From NCBI GenBank assembly GCA_033032865.1, contig JAWHQI010000099.1, positions 1,187,001 to 1,251,000 of the forward strand: a stretch of 64,000 nt of DNA. Reading direction: 5' to 3'. Under the pieces are notes generated by a model, which was not told the origin of the DNA, did no database searches, and saw only the letters and a program-made list of their open reading frames with translations. A program made the translations under genes and the position numbers. This document shows positions 9,716 through 21,539 of this stretch, piece after piece. The stretch is from Dactylorhiza incarnata (taxonomy: Eukaryota; Streptophyta; Magnoliopsida; Asparagales; Orchidaceae). Within the stretch, counting starts at the first letter, position 1. Every line of letters begins with the position of its first letter.

Positions 9716-11164
9716 CTCCGCGTGTTTAGTGCAAGGGAGGAACAATAATACACAAGCTCTTGCTTCATAAAACATGAGCAATGGCACGCAGCGGCTTTAA
9801 AGTTCTTAAAGGAAATTTCATTCAAAAGTTGACCCTCGGTGGACCAACGAGCATAAGTTTTCGTGGTTCGAAGAAATTTCCGACCAATCTCATCTTCTTC
9901 TAGAGTCTATTCTCTTATTGTTGCTTCTACAGATTGTTCTCCTTATGCTACCACACCTTCCACATCAAATTTACTCTTTAATTAGTGCACATTCACTCAC
10001 ATAAGTTCAATTTCAATTATCTTATTTTTTTTATAAATATCACCTTCACTATTTCTTAATTAGGGTGGTTGGATGGAATTAAGGCTTCAGATGTGAAATT
10101 GAAGATCCAATTCTAATCAAAGTGACATAAAATTCTAATTTCAAAGCCTCGATTTCGAACGAGCAAAACCTAATACAATTATTTACTAATTGATCTATTT
10201 TCTAACTTGTTCCGCATAATTTATAACTAACACCCCAAACAATACTCAACAATATGAGCGCGCGCGCGAGCGCACGAGTGACAGGGCGCGGGGGCACCCC
10301 GTGCGGGCGGCGAGATTCTGCGGGGGCGGCGATATTCGGCGAGGATGGCGATATTCAGCTGGGGCGACATTCGGCAGGGGCGGTGACATTCGGCGGTGGC
10401 GGCATTCGGCGGGGGCGATCTATATTTATATACGTATATATAAAACCTAATTCAATGTTGTTTAATAAAAACCAGATTGTGTGATGGTTGTCATCTTTGC
10501 TAGACATGGTGAAAACCTGGGTTCAAATATCACCATTGACAATTTTTGTGAGATTAAAAAACGGGTCATATGACGCTGCTTTTTCAAAAAATTTGAGGGT
10601 AAAATCGTAGTTTCATGTTGTAAGGTACTATACACCTTCATAATTTTAGGTCACCCCCTAGTAAGTTTAGGAGACCTATGAAAAAGTAGAGAGAGAGGGA
10701 GCAGTTTGATCCGATGGCTGATGAAATATCATGCCAAATTCGACGACCGTAATCATTTCAATGAGTTTAAAATTCATGGGTTTGATAATTCTTTATATAT
10801 GGTATATATTTTAACTATTATAGTCTCATTCTTTTACTCGAATGACTTAACATATATTATGAAAAAATGGAAAATCATAAAATATAATTACTATTTGTGT
10901 AATTACACTATATCCTTATAATAAAAATAATGATGAAAATTCATAAAATTCAAAAGTTTTTTAGTAGACCTCGTGCACCTACTATGGCCGGTAATCATTA
11001 GACCTACCTTAAAATGAATTTATGTTGAAATATAAATATTTTTGAAAAAAAATATTAATTAAAATTTTTGTGCGGTCATTTTGAGTACTCATATATATAT
11101 ATGTTGTCGCCGGCCGAGTACTGTCGCGCTTGTCAATAGGGGCGGAGTCCGTGCCTGTCATTTT

Positions 11165-11200
<36 letters not shown>

Positions 11201-11250
11201 TGTTTTACTAAGCCTATAGCTGCTCTTCTTAATTTTGTATTTTTGGTATC
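9716..11250. other. intergenic region upstream of the receptor kinase
   Basis: AT-rich. At 10252-10425 there is a GC-rich minisatellite built from ATTCGGCGGGGGCGG-like units of about 20 bp. AT dinucleotide runs occur at about 11088-11102 and 11168-11200. No coding region or recognised transposon is seen. Confidence 0.6.
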
Positions 11251-11263
11251 ATTTTATAAATAA
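11251..11263 (+). promoter_or_regulatory. possible TATA box of the receptor kinase
   Basis: TTTTATAAATAAAG lies about 245 bp upstream of the start codon at 11506. Position and sequence fit a core promoter, with no other support. Confidence 0.3.
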
Positions 11264-11505
11264 AGTGTTTTCATTTTCCAGAAGGCTGGGGCTATGACAG
11301 ACTGGAGATGCACAGGCAACGTTGAGTATTTCTCATTTTCTTCAAGTAATATTTTTTACAGAGAAAAGGCCATTCATTAGTTCTGTATTTTTGTTCTATA
11401 TGTAAATTTATATTGACATGTACAGATTTTATCACTCCTGCATGCGTTGGGGCGGAAGAAGATAGTACCTGGAGAGAGCTAACAGAGCATTGATACAACA
11501 AATCC

Positions 11506-14193
11506 ATGGAATCCAACTCAGCATCTCTTCTCTTCTTCATCATCATCCTGTCATCTTCCACAATCTCCTCCGAATCGCTTGTGAACGAAGGTGATCGCCT
11601 GGCGCTTAAATCCCTGAAGGACCAGCTCATTATGCAGAATCCAGATAGCATTCTCAGTACCTGGAACGACTCCATTAATTTCTGCTCATGGAAGGGCGTC
11701 TCGTGCGGCGGCAGCGACAACCGAGTCCGAGCTCTGAAACTCGTCTCCGAGGGCCTGTCAGGTTCGCTGCCGGTGGCCATCGGCAACCTTACCTTCCTCG
11801 AGAGGATCGACCTCAGCCTAAACTGGTTCCGCGGAACTCTCCCGCCGAGCATCGGCAATTTGCAAAACCTGAACTATCTCAACCTGAGCTTCAACGCGCT
11901 GGCCGGCGCGATTCCTGCGAACATGACTCGCTGTGCGAATCTCCGGGCGCTCGATCTGAGAGGTAACCAGCTCTCGAACTCGATTCCGGACGGAATCAGC
12001 TTGCTTTCAAAGCTCGTGCATCTCGATGTCTCGAACAACAGCCTCAACGGCAGCATTCCGGCGTCGCTCGGGAATCTGTCTTCACTGGAACAACTTTTCG
12101 TGGGAAGAAATCAGTTTCATGGTGGCATTCCGGTGGAGATAGGTCGGCTGGCCAAACTGCGCAGTCTGATTATGTATTCGAATTCTCTTACAGGAATCAT
12201 CCCTGCTTCTATATACAACCTTTCATCTCTGGTCGGGATTTCCATGACGGATAATGACTTATCCGGCGGATTCTCAACAAACAGCTTTGAATCTCTTCGG
12301 AATCTGGATTACCTCTACTTAGGAGGCAACCAGCTCAACGGCTCCATTGTTGTGGCTCTGTCGAATGCTACCAGTCTCTCTGAGATCGATATGGGTGACA
12401 ACAATTTCACAGGAGAAATTCCACTTTTGATAAGTTTCGGGATCTTACATTTCTGAATCTCGAGAACAATCAACTGGGAAATGGCGGTGAAGATTGGAGA
12501 TTTATCGATTCTCTGGCCAACTGCACAGATCTTCAGGTGCTCAGTATTAACATGAATATGCTTACAGGAAATCTGCCGAGGTCGATTGGGAATCTTTCGA
12601 CCCAGCTGCAGTTTTGGTCACTGGGATCCAATCAAATATCAGGCACCATTCCTTCAGAAATATTGAATCTCGTTGGATTACAGTTGCTGACAATGGAGTT
12701 CAACTTTCTGCAAGGTTTCATACCTCGGGGAATCGGAAATCTCGCCCTGTTACAAACACTATCTTTTGGGCGGAATGAGCTCTCCGGAGACATCCCATCC
12801 TCCATCGGCAACCTCACCAAACTCACCGAGTTGGATCTCGGCGAAAATCAGTTGACCGGAATCATACCGGCGAGCTTCGGCAGTCTCCAAAAGTTGAATT
12901 TCTTAAGCCTCAGCGTCAATAATCTCAACGGCTCTCTGCCAAAAGAGCTTTTCACCATCTCCACCCTCTCGAAGTACTTGGGTTTATCTCAAAACTCTTT
13001 CAATGGCGCTCTTCCCCCAGAAATCGGCAGCTTGGTGAATTTAGAGATGATAGATCTTTCTCATAACAATTTGTTCGGGGAAATCCCTGAAAGTCTTGGT
13101 AGTTGCACCATGTTGTCAACAATTCAAATGCAGAAAAACTACTTCAACGGTACAATTCCTCCTGCTTTAAGCAAATTGCAGGGGTTGCAGAAGCTAGACT
13201 TTTCATACAACAATTTGTCAGGCGCCATTCCCTTCTTCTTGCAAAATATGAAGGCTCTGAGTCTTCTGAACCTCTCTTATAACAATCTACAGGGCCAGGT
13301 GCCTGACCAGGGAATCTTCCAAAACGCCACAGCAATCTCTCTTGCAGGAAATCCAGAGATTTGCGGCGGAATTCCCGAGCTTCAGTTTTCGAAATGCGGG
13401 TCAAAAGGATCGCCGTCCGTCAAGAACAAGTTCTACTATCTTCCGAAAGTGTTGATCTTCGTGACTTCATTGCTTGTCGTTCTGGGTGCAGTTTCATGCA
13501 TAACCGCCCTTCTTTGCCGGAAACAGAAGCTGAGGAAAAAACCTTCTTTGAACTCGTCCTCTCCTCAATCATCCTTCAAGGAATCATTTCCTCGAATATC
13601 GCAAGCTGAGTTAGCGAAAGCAACGGACGGTTTCTCCTCTGCCAACCTGATAGGGAGGGGACGATGCGGGTCAGTGTACAGAGGAACACTAGGAAGCGAC
13701 GGAACAACGGTGGCAGTTAAAGTTTTCGACCTCGAAACACACGGTGCCGCCAAGAGCTTCGCGACCGAGTGCACGACATTGAGAAGCATTCGCCATCGAA
13801 ACGTCATCAAGGTTATTACCTCGTGCTCAAGCATCGATTCCGGCGGCGATGATTTCAAAGCTCTGGTTCTCGAATTCATGCCCATGGGGAATCTCGATGG
13901 ATGGTTGCATCCTGAGAAAGATGGAAGCCTTCAAAAGAACAGTTTGAGCCTGACACAGAGATTGAATATAGCCGTTGATGTTGCTGATGCGCTGGATTAT
14001 CTTCATCATAATTGTCAGCCACCAATCATTAACTGTGACATTAAACCTGGCAACATTCTGCTTGATAATGACATGAATGCTCGTGTTGCTGATTTTGGGA
14101 TTGCGAAGATGATTCCGGAAGCTGCGAGCGGGTCCATCGAAGATCAAAGTGCCGTGAGTGGGATAAGAGGTACAATTGGCTATGTTGCTCCAG
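11506..14193 (+). pseudogene. LRR receptor-like kinase (subfamily XII type), exon 1
   Basis: Start codon in CCATGG context. Order: signal peptide (about residues 1-24, LLFFIIILSSSTISS), LRR N-terminal cap with FCSWKGVSC, about twenty LRRs of the NLSGxIPxxIGNL type, a membrane span at about 642-668 (VLIFVTSLLVVLGAVSCITA), then the kinase N-lobe and most of the C-lobe. Kinase landmarks are IGRGRCG, VAVKVF, INCDIKPGN and VADFGIAK. The frame breaks near 12432: the first reading stops at 12456, but the LRRs continue in the next frame with one base apparently missing. With that base, exons 1 and 2 give 1018 codons including the stop, close to Xa21 length. The exon ends inside the APE glutamate codon at GTAATA. 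The family acts at the plasma membrane in sensing microbial peptides. Whether the lesion is real or a sequence error cannot be told here. Confidence 0.9.
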
Positions 14194-14286
14194 GTAATAC
14201 TTCTTCTATCTCTCTCCTTGAAAGAAATCAAGCTTCTTTTTTTTTTGGACTCTCTATCAAAGAAGGATCGACGGATATTGAGCCTA

Positions 14287-15088
14287 AAAAGGGAAGCCTG
14301 GTGCACAAAGCATCCATGTTTGCCCGGAAATCCGCAACCTCTTTTCCCAGTCAAAAATGGACCTTCCCAGCGGTCTCAGAATTGTGAGATCGCCCAGATC
14401 GCCCGTCTGCTCAGTCAGACCCCCTTTTTCAGCGGTCTCAAATGTGTGAGACCGCCCAGACCGCCTCTCTCCGATCCATGGAATCTTCTAAGTGCTCGGC
14501 GGTCAAACCCCAGTCAGACTGTCAGACCGCGTGGTCTGGCACCTTTTCTTATTTTTTTGTTATTAGCACCTCCTTTTCTCTGTCCCGGCTCTCCTGTATC
14601 CCGGGCAGCCCGTAATTTTTGGACTTGCCCGTTCGGGCAGCCTCCGCGTCTATAAATAGAGGGGTAGGGGTACCTGAAAAGGGACTTTTGCTTCGAGCCT
14701 CCAGCTTACAACCTGTGTAAGCGGTCTCGAATTCTGTCACTTTTCTACCTCAGATCCTGTTCTGTTTCTAGTCTCCCCTGTACTCATCTTTGGAAGTGAA
14801 TCCGAGTAGCTTTTCTCTTCTCGTTTTCCTCTTCTGCATCACCCGTCTTAAGTAACCTACACTCCACAGTTTCCCCTCTCTCCTTCCCTTAGTGTGAGTT
14901 TTTGGAGGTACATTTTTTGGCACCAACAATCCCCGCGCAGAGAGGGTCCGGGGAAAGGTCCCACCACAAGGGTGAAATATAGGCAACCGTACCATGCATT
15001 TTTGCAAGAGGCTGCTTCCAGGACTCAAACCAGTGACCTCAAGGTCACACGACAACACCTTAACCAGTGCGCCATGGCTCTATTGACT
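14287..15088 (-). mobile_element. tRNA-derived SINE (Au-like), split by a solo LTR
   Basis: Flanked by a 13-bp duplication GATATTGAGCCTA at 14274-14286 and 15089-15101. The minus strand starts near 15080 with AGAGCCATGGCGCACTGG (A-box region), has a B box GGTTTGAGTCC (about 15025), and ends with GGATGCTTTGTGCACC..CTTCCCTTTTTA at 14287-14315, the 3' end style of Au SINEs. The element is in two pieces, 14287-14316 and 14929-15088, around the solo LTR. Confidence 0.8.
14317..14928 (+). mobile_element. solo LTR inside the SINE
   Basis: 612 bp, TGTTTGCCCGG to GGCACCAACA, with near-identical flanks ATCCA and ATCCC. TATAAATAG at 14651-14659. Just upstream lies a TGCCCGTTCGGGCA palindrome, and further upstream two GCGGTCTCA/TGAGACCGC hairpins. 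It closely resembles the LTR at 32915-33663 in start, palindrome and TATA region, so it belongs to that Tat-type family. A lone LTR arises by recombination between the two LTRs of a full element. Confidence 0.85.
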
Positions 15089-15101
15089 GATATTGAGCCT
15101 A

Positions 15102-15915
15102 TGAAAGAATATGAAAGAATGCTGGGCGAAAATATTATATACAAATAGCTTCAATTATTCAACAAGGGGCTAAATTCAACACAATTTTCTCACTTGACAG
15201 TGCTTCACATAAAGCTATCACTTCTCGTACAAAATGAAAAACTTCCTGCACGAATAAATATCATACACCAATAGTCTACTAAACCTTGGAAAATAGCATT
15301 GAATAACCAACTCATTTGATGGTTGCTGGTGGATTCAAAATCAAAAGGAATAAGTTTAATTCAACTCGAAATTGACTCATTATAGATATATGCTTATACC
15401 AATGCGTGTTTTAACACACATGATTCATAATGAATAGTACACACTTTTTAAATGTCCTCCGACAATGTCATTTTTGAAGGCAAAACAAATTTTTTTCAAA
15501 AAAAATAGATTATTAATTTTCAATATATTGGCATACACAGACTTTGAACATATCATATATTTTATTTTATATTCTGTTAGTGCTTAGCAATATATGCTTT
15601 AAATCTATATGTTTATCATATATTCTTAAATCGAGTGGACCTAATGTTATTATTATAATTAAAAAAATTTAATTATTTCTCACTGTATTTTCTTACTTCG
15701 TATTTTAAAAATAATAAAACTTTCAAACATTTATTAGTCGATTATTTTTATATTTTTAACATAATATTATTAAGCATGAAAAGACTAATAATCGATCAAA
15801 AAATTAAGCTTTCAAATCTTCTTTATTTGCTATAAAACTCAGTATGTAAATAAATGTATAATATTAAATGTAATTTACAAAGTATCTATTTGTGCTTGTT
15901 ATTAGCCGTGGTGTG
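15102..15915. other. intron spacer
   Basis: AT-rich sequence between the SINE and the next solo LTR. Nothing recognisable. Confidence 0.6.
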
Positions 15916-15920
15916 TTACT

Positions 15921-16530
15921 TGTCAAAGCCAGAAACCCGACTTTAGAGTTTGGACTTGGGTATGGGCAGAGATTACTAGCCCACGGAGTTAGAAGTCACA
16001 GACGAGAAAGGTCGAACGAGAAGGCGAATATCGACAGCTCGAAGGTCCCGCCTCACACCCGGGAGGGTATAGAAACTCCCCCTCCCAAACCAAGTGTTGC
16101 GCTAGGTGAAGGGGAGAGCAGTCTTGTGAAGTGCGCTAGAGAGCTCGCTGGTCCTAGGGGAGGTCCTCGGGAGCTCGATCGCGTTATCTGGCATTGCCTG
16201 CAAGGGCCTCTTCCCCTTGAAGGTGGGTCATATTTATAGACAACGGGGGGGGGGGGGGGGGGGGGGGGGTAATACCCCCTGACCGAGGGTGGGTCACCCT
16301 CCTGTGCGAGGTTAACTTGATCGTTGGCGAGTTGGTCTCAGGCTGGTTGCGAGGTGATGTTGGTTTCCAGCATGGTATCTACTGACTGACTGTGAACTGG
16401 TTGCGGGGTAGCTGCGAGCTTACTGCGAGTTGGCTGAGAGCTGATAGCGCGAGCTCATTCTTTAGGGTGTATTTTGGTAATTTTCTCTCCTAGATTTCCC
16501 GGGATGGCCTCACCGAGTACAGGTCGTACA
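15921..16530 (-). mobile_element. solo LTR, minus orientation
   Basis: 610 bp between perfect TTACT duplications (15916-15920, 16531-16535). Plus-strand ends are TGTCAAAGCC and GGTCGTACA; the minus strand begins TGTACGACCTG, like the TGTACAACC starts of the Tat-type LTRs here. A TATA-like TCTATAAATATGACC on the minus strand (about 16228-16240) and a G run of about 26 (16244-16270) lie inside. The open frame at 15892-16239 is not a gene. Confidence 0.88.
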
Positions 16531-17047
16531 TTACTAGTATTTTATTTTGGATGCTCTTTGAATTTATTTTCGGATATACATGACTCAGTGTTTGTACGTT
16601 TGTTATTCTAATTTTTTAAATTTTAGAACACATAATTATTACTTAAGTATAACAACAACACTCAAGCCTTTATCCCACCATAGTGGGGTCGGCTTATATG
16701 GATCCTCTGTCGCCATTGCGCCCTATCTTTAATCATAATCTCACTAATGCCTAAGTACATCATGTCTTTCCTTATAGTTTCATTCCAAGTCTTTTTTGGT
16801 CTACCCCTCCCCCGTTTAATATGTTTAGTGACTAAACTTTCACAATGCCTAACAGGTGCCTCTAATGGTCTCCTATGGACATGTCTGAACCATCTTAAAC
16901 GAGCTTCTCACATCTTCTCTACAATTGGCGCCACTCCTGTCTTATCCCTGACACATTCATTCTTAATTTTATCTAGTCTCGTGTGACCACACATCCACCT
17001 AAGCATTCTCATCTCCGCAACTCCCATTTTTTGCTTATGTACACCAT

Positions 17048-18119
17048 TCACTGCCCAACACTCAAAACCGTAGAGCATTGCTGGTCTAATTGCAGTACGA
17101 TAAAAAACTTGCCTTTAAGTTTTAATGGTACTTTACGATCACATAAGATCCCAGATGCGCCTCTCCACTTCAACCAACCTGCTTGGATTCTATGTATCAC
17201 ATCTTTATCTACACCTCCATCTTCTTGAATTATCGATCTTAGATATTTAAAGCACTCACTGCGGGAAATATCTTGGTCACCAAATTTAATGACGTAGTCA
17301 TCCGACCTTCTTGCACTACTAAATTTAAGCTCTATATACTCCGTCTTTATCATGTTAAACCTAAAACCCTTCTTTTCTAAAGTGTCTCGCCAAGATTCAA
17401 GTTTCGCGTTTACACCCTCGCGCGTCTCATCGACCAAAACAATATCATCTGCAAATAATAAACACCAAGGTAGTGCTTGTAGGATATGTCCGGTGAGCTC
17501 ATCTAAGATAAGGGTAAAGAGATAAGGGCTTAAAGCTGACCCTTGATGTAAGCCAACAACGATAGGGAATTCTTGTGTTAATCCTCCAGACATCCACACC
17601 CTGGTCACTGAATTTGTATACAAATCTTTGATTGCGTCAATATATGATACATTTACACCTTTCTTTTCTAAGACTCTCCACAAGAGCTCTCTTGGAGCCC
17701 TATCATAAGCCTTCTCCAGATCGATAAACAACATATGCAAATCTTTTTTGTCTTTCCCGATAGTTGTCAATCAGTCTCCTCAAGAGATGTATAGCTTCCA
17801 TGGTTAACCTCCTTGGCATGAATCCAAATTGATTCTCTGAGATGCTAGTCTCTTGTCTAACCTTTCTCTCTATTACTCGTTCTCATAGTTTCATAGTATG
17901 AATCATTAATTTAATTCCCCTGTAATTGACGTAATTTTGTATATCGCCTTTGTTCTTATACAAATGTACCAAAATACTTTCTCTACATTGGTCTGACATC
18001 CTCTTTGTCTTCAGTATCCTATTGAAGAAACTCGTAAGCCATAAAATTCCTTCCCTCCCTAAGCATTTCCATACTTCAATGGGTATATCATCTGGTCCAA
18101 CCGTCTTTCCATTTTTCAT
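17048..18119 (-). pseudogene. LINE reverse transcriptase
   Basis: Two readable blocks. 18119-17883 gives KTVGPDDIPIEVWK and ESILVHLYKNKGDIQNYVNY (RT N-terminal motifs). 17770-17048 gives FIDLEKAYDRAPRELLW, GLHQGSALSPYLFTLILDEL and the catalytic CLLFADDIVLVDE. Between them the minus strand continues SENQFGFMPRRLTMEAIHLL in another frame after a stop at about 17880, so a frameshift and a stop inactivate it. It would copy LINE RNA by target-primed reverse transcription. Confidence 0.85.
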
Positions 18120-18282
18120 CTTCTACAGAGCGTCATCTATCTCTGATGTTTGAATTTAACGATAAAAATTTATGTTTCTATACTCCTCCGATTTACTTAA
18201 CTCTTCCAAGTTCAGTTCATTGTTTTTTCCTTCATTGTATAGTTGATAAAAGTATCTTTTACATCTTTCTTTAATAGTCATA

Positions 18283-18693
18283 TCATCCGTCGAAACCGTA
18301 TCTTGTTTCATCTTTTATGCATTTAACTTGACTTAAATCTCTTGTCTTCCTCTCTCTAGCTCGAGCAATTTTATATATATCACGCTCTCCATATTTGGTA
18401 TCTAGTCGTTTGTAAAATTCTTCATAAGCTTGACTTCTTACTTTACTTGCTGCATTTTTAGTTTCTTTCTTGGAGACTTTATACTTTGTCAAGTTTTCAT
18501 CATTCCTGCAAGCATATAATGTTTTGTAGCTGACCCTCTTTGCCTTCACTTTGTCTTGAACTTCCTTTTTCCACCACCAAGATTCTTTTTGTGGGGGCGC
18601 ACGACCTTTTGACTCTCCACCCACCCATTTAGTCTCTTGCAGACATAAAATATTTATCTTTCTCCTAATCATTGTATCTACTACTTCCATCAC
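18283..18693 (-). pseudogene. LINE endonuclease start fused to linker (EN core deleted)
   Basis: Reads MMEVVDTMIRRKINILCLQETKWVGG, the apurinic-endonuclease-like start with the catalytic E of QETKW, then passes directly into ESKGRAPPQKESWWWKKEVQ, a segment that in complete plant RTE elements lies some 200-250 residues further on. The frame is open across the junction. The usual Asp/His catalytic motifs of the endonuclease are absent. Confidence 0.7.
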
Positions 18694-18975
18694 TTTTCCC
18701 GTTTAACGTACCTATATTTCAACTTCCAAACCTAAGTCGATCACAAATCCTATGATCTACTTTTCTAGGAAGCCTAATATGTGAGAACTCTTGCATATTT
18801 AACACTACACACAAGTCCTCTTGGAGGTGCAGCGGTCCTTGACAAGACACCACATTCGGACCATACGACGATGACTCTTGCCTATTTAACACTACACCCA
18901 AGTCCTGGAGATGTAGCGGTCCTTGTCAAGACGCCACATTCGGATCATATGACGTATTTCTTATGGGGAACAACC

Positions 18976-19382
18976 TAGCTTTAGCATAATTTCTCAAAAG
19001 ATCCATATTCATAAGGGTGACTAAATTTTACGCTGGTCGTCTACCTAACACAACCATCACCATTTTTCAACATAAAAATATTTTATGATATATGGAAATC
19101 CGACATTTTAAAATATCTCTCACCTCCAATATCCGATATTTAAAAACTCAATCTGACATCGTTGTCGACATCCGATATTTACAACCTTGAGTACACAGAC
19201 AATATTATAAAGAAAACACGTGACCATCGAAGTAATCTCAGGCAATAATGTTGGATTGTCGCTCATGAGACGGTCGAGTAATGTCGTCATCACACAATGA
19301 GAATGAAGAGAGCCCATGCACGTCTGTTAGTATGTCTGTATGCATATGGTAATTTGTTGGGAAACCCCATGGAGTGTTTTTA
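18976..19382. other. intron spacer between LINE and MULE
   Basis: About 400 bp of host-like AT-rich intron sequence. No feature recognised. Confidence 0.5.
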
Positions 19383-19989
19383 GGGGATTTATATAAGCAA
19401 CCCACGTATGGCTATTGGCAGCCCATAAATAATAGCAACTCAGTAAAACAATATTTTCAGCCCACTAGATATTGACAGCCCAAAATTTTAAAAAAAAATT
19501 AGGCATACAATAATATGCAATGATCAAAAGAAGTTAATAATATTATAAATAACAACAGGCCATTGTTTCTTTTTACAAACACAAAACTATGTAAGCTTCC
19601 AAAAAGCACACAATATAAGATAAAAGACATGCCCCCCAGCACAAAATAATTAAAGAAAAGATATTACTAAATAACTTTGTCAATATATTTGCAATAGAAT
19701 TTAAATTTTGTTGAATGTCAAGTACCATATTTTTGCAAGTCATATACTTTCTAACCACTTTTTATAGCTCCAAAAGACCAAAACATTGCCACTTGACATA
19801 AATTATAGTTTTAAATTATGCTGAAACAATTTGAGGAGTTATTGAAACGAAAATATAAGAATTGCGCATACCATTCTAATATTGGAGTCGCGTTATGAAC
19901 ATTATGTCTCATTGTTCGGCAACCTCTGTATGATACATTGCCCCGACAGGGAATACCCGCGGCAGTGGACATTCTTCACCCAATCGCAA

Positions 19990-20500
19990 TTGTATGTAAT
20001 GATTTCCATTTATAAAACCAAGGCAAATACGCTATCGATTTTCAGGAGGAGCCGAATGTAGTTGTATGAAAGTAAATGATTGCTCCAATGAGAAATGCAC
20101 AAGTTGGACGTTGTAGCAAGATGCAACTACAAGCCCCATGTCCGGCATAGACATCCATTTCTCTACCAGCGCTGGAACCATTTGACAATCTAGGGAGTTC
20201 TACAACTTAACCTTTCTAGCCAACCCAAAGACGTCATTATACAACACCTCATATTGATATAGCTCTTGAGAAAGATCCAATCAGACTTGATTCCAATTGT
20301 CATTTGTATACACTGCAGCACTAATAACTCTGTATCCACAGTGGCCATCGCCCATCACATCAATGTCATCTATAATATGCGAAGAGATATACGATGACAT
20401 TTGATTTCTGACCTCTATAAATTTGCCTCTAGTTCTCACTACTTTTCTTGCAACCTTTTTCATGTTGATATTTACTAGCTTTTGTTCAAGCAACAAGACA
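19990..20500 (-). pseudogene. MULE OTU-like cysteine protease region
   Basis: At 20496-20281 the minus strand reads SSHIIDDIDVMGDGHCGYRV. This has the D-G-x-C pair of OTU proteases, which some plant MULE proteins carry at the C-terminus. It continues in broken frames to about 19990, with several stops. Its role in transposition is not established. Confidence 0.65.
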
Positions 20501-20535
20501 TGCTCAAAGTGTGAAGAATCCCTGTTTGTGAATTT

Positions 20536-21539
20536 CTAATTATCTGAGCTTTTTTTCCAACTACCATTAGGATGACCTTTTGATTTTGTAGGCATTTTGG
20601 GTTCCAATGTTTGACTTATTGAAGGGTTAACAATCTCACGTAGCTTGTTTTTCATTTCATTCTGTTGTAGATCACTAGTGTTGTTATACCTTTTTAATAG
20701 CCTATCAAGCTCATTTTGGAGAGTTAAATGTTTTTCATACTGTGGAAAGGCTACCAATAGACACCTCAAGGAATTTCTTTAACAAAATATGCCCCCTTCA
20801 ACACAATTTGTGTTCGTGTTACCCAAATGTAAATACATATTAATCCAAGAAGACACAAAATACTCCTTATATGAATCGGATCATGTAGTACTAACATATG
20901 CAATAACAACATGATATTTCACAACATAATCAATAAGCATTTGATTGAACCGCATATTATATTCATTTTCAATCTCTACATTAACCAAGTGTTGTCATAC
21001 ACCCAAGAAATTATCACAATCCTTGCCACTTTTGAAAAATTTCTTGCAATGAGCCAAAATGTTCCTATTAATATGCAATTTACATAATATATGTTTTGCT
21101 TGAGGGAAAACAAATTTGCATGCATTTAGTAAAGCAATCTCCTGGTCCATGAAAAAACATGCAAAGGAAGAGAAGAACGTCTAATTTGTTGAAGTAATAC
21201 CAACAATACAAACAAGCGGCAATCAGTAGCGGTTGATCTTATAAGTACAATCAATCAAGAAAGTATTTGGAAACATGTTACTTAATTTAACTGAAGTTGG
21301 ATGAGCAAAAAATATACACTCTAAGTGATTAGTGATACCATTCACTTCATTATAGCTAATATAGCCGGCTTCACTAATGCACTTATACAAACATTGAATC
21401 AGGGTACTTCCCGCCAATTCATTTATATAGATATTTGCCTTCTTATTGTAAATAGTCCTCATCGATGTAGAGTTCACAAGATTTCTACTCTTCAATGCCG
21501 ACAATATTTTTCTAGGTTTCACCCCTGCATTATACATAT
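20536..21539 (-). pseudogene. MULE transposase catalytic region
   Basis: From the insertion point downwards: YNAGVKPRKILSALKSRN, then FPNTFLIDCTYKINRY with the first catalytic Asp. In later frames come ACFFMDQEIALLNACKFVF (second Asp) and AKHILCKLHINRNILAHCKK. These follow the standard order of the MULE domain. Stops and frameshifts after KINRY show it is dead. Confidence 0.85.

Larger units (their letters stand above)
16645..18975 (-). mobile_element. RTE-clade LINE, internally deleted
   Basis: A non-LTR retrotransposon on the minus strand. Its 3' tail at 16645-16700 reads CCCCACTATGGTGGGATAAAG...GTTGTTGTTA, typical of plant RTE elements. RT fragments (17048-18119) and an endonuclease start fused to a later region (18283-18693) follow. 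Two tandem copies of a segment of about 90 bp (ACACTACACACAAGTCCTC / ACACTACACCCAAGTCCTG) lie near the 5' end at 18785-18960. Target duplications were not found. Confidence 0.85.

Noticed and set aside
14995..15080. tRNA-like A and B boxes suggesting a tRNA gene
   Set aside because: They sit at the 5' end of a SINE with target duplications and do not fold into a complete tRNA by inspection.
15892..16239. 115-codon open frame
   Set aside because: It is inside a solo LTR bounded by TTACT duplications.
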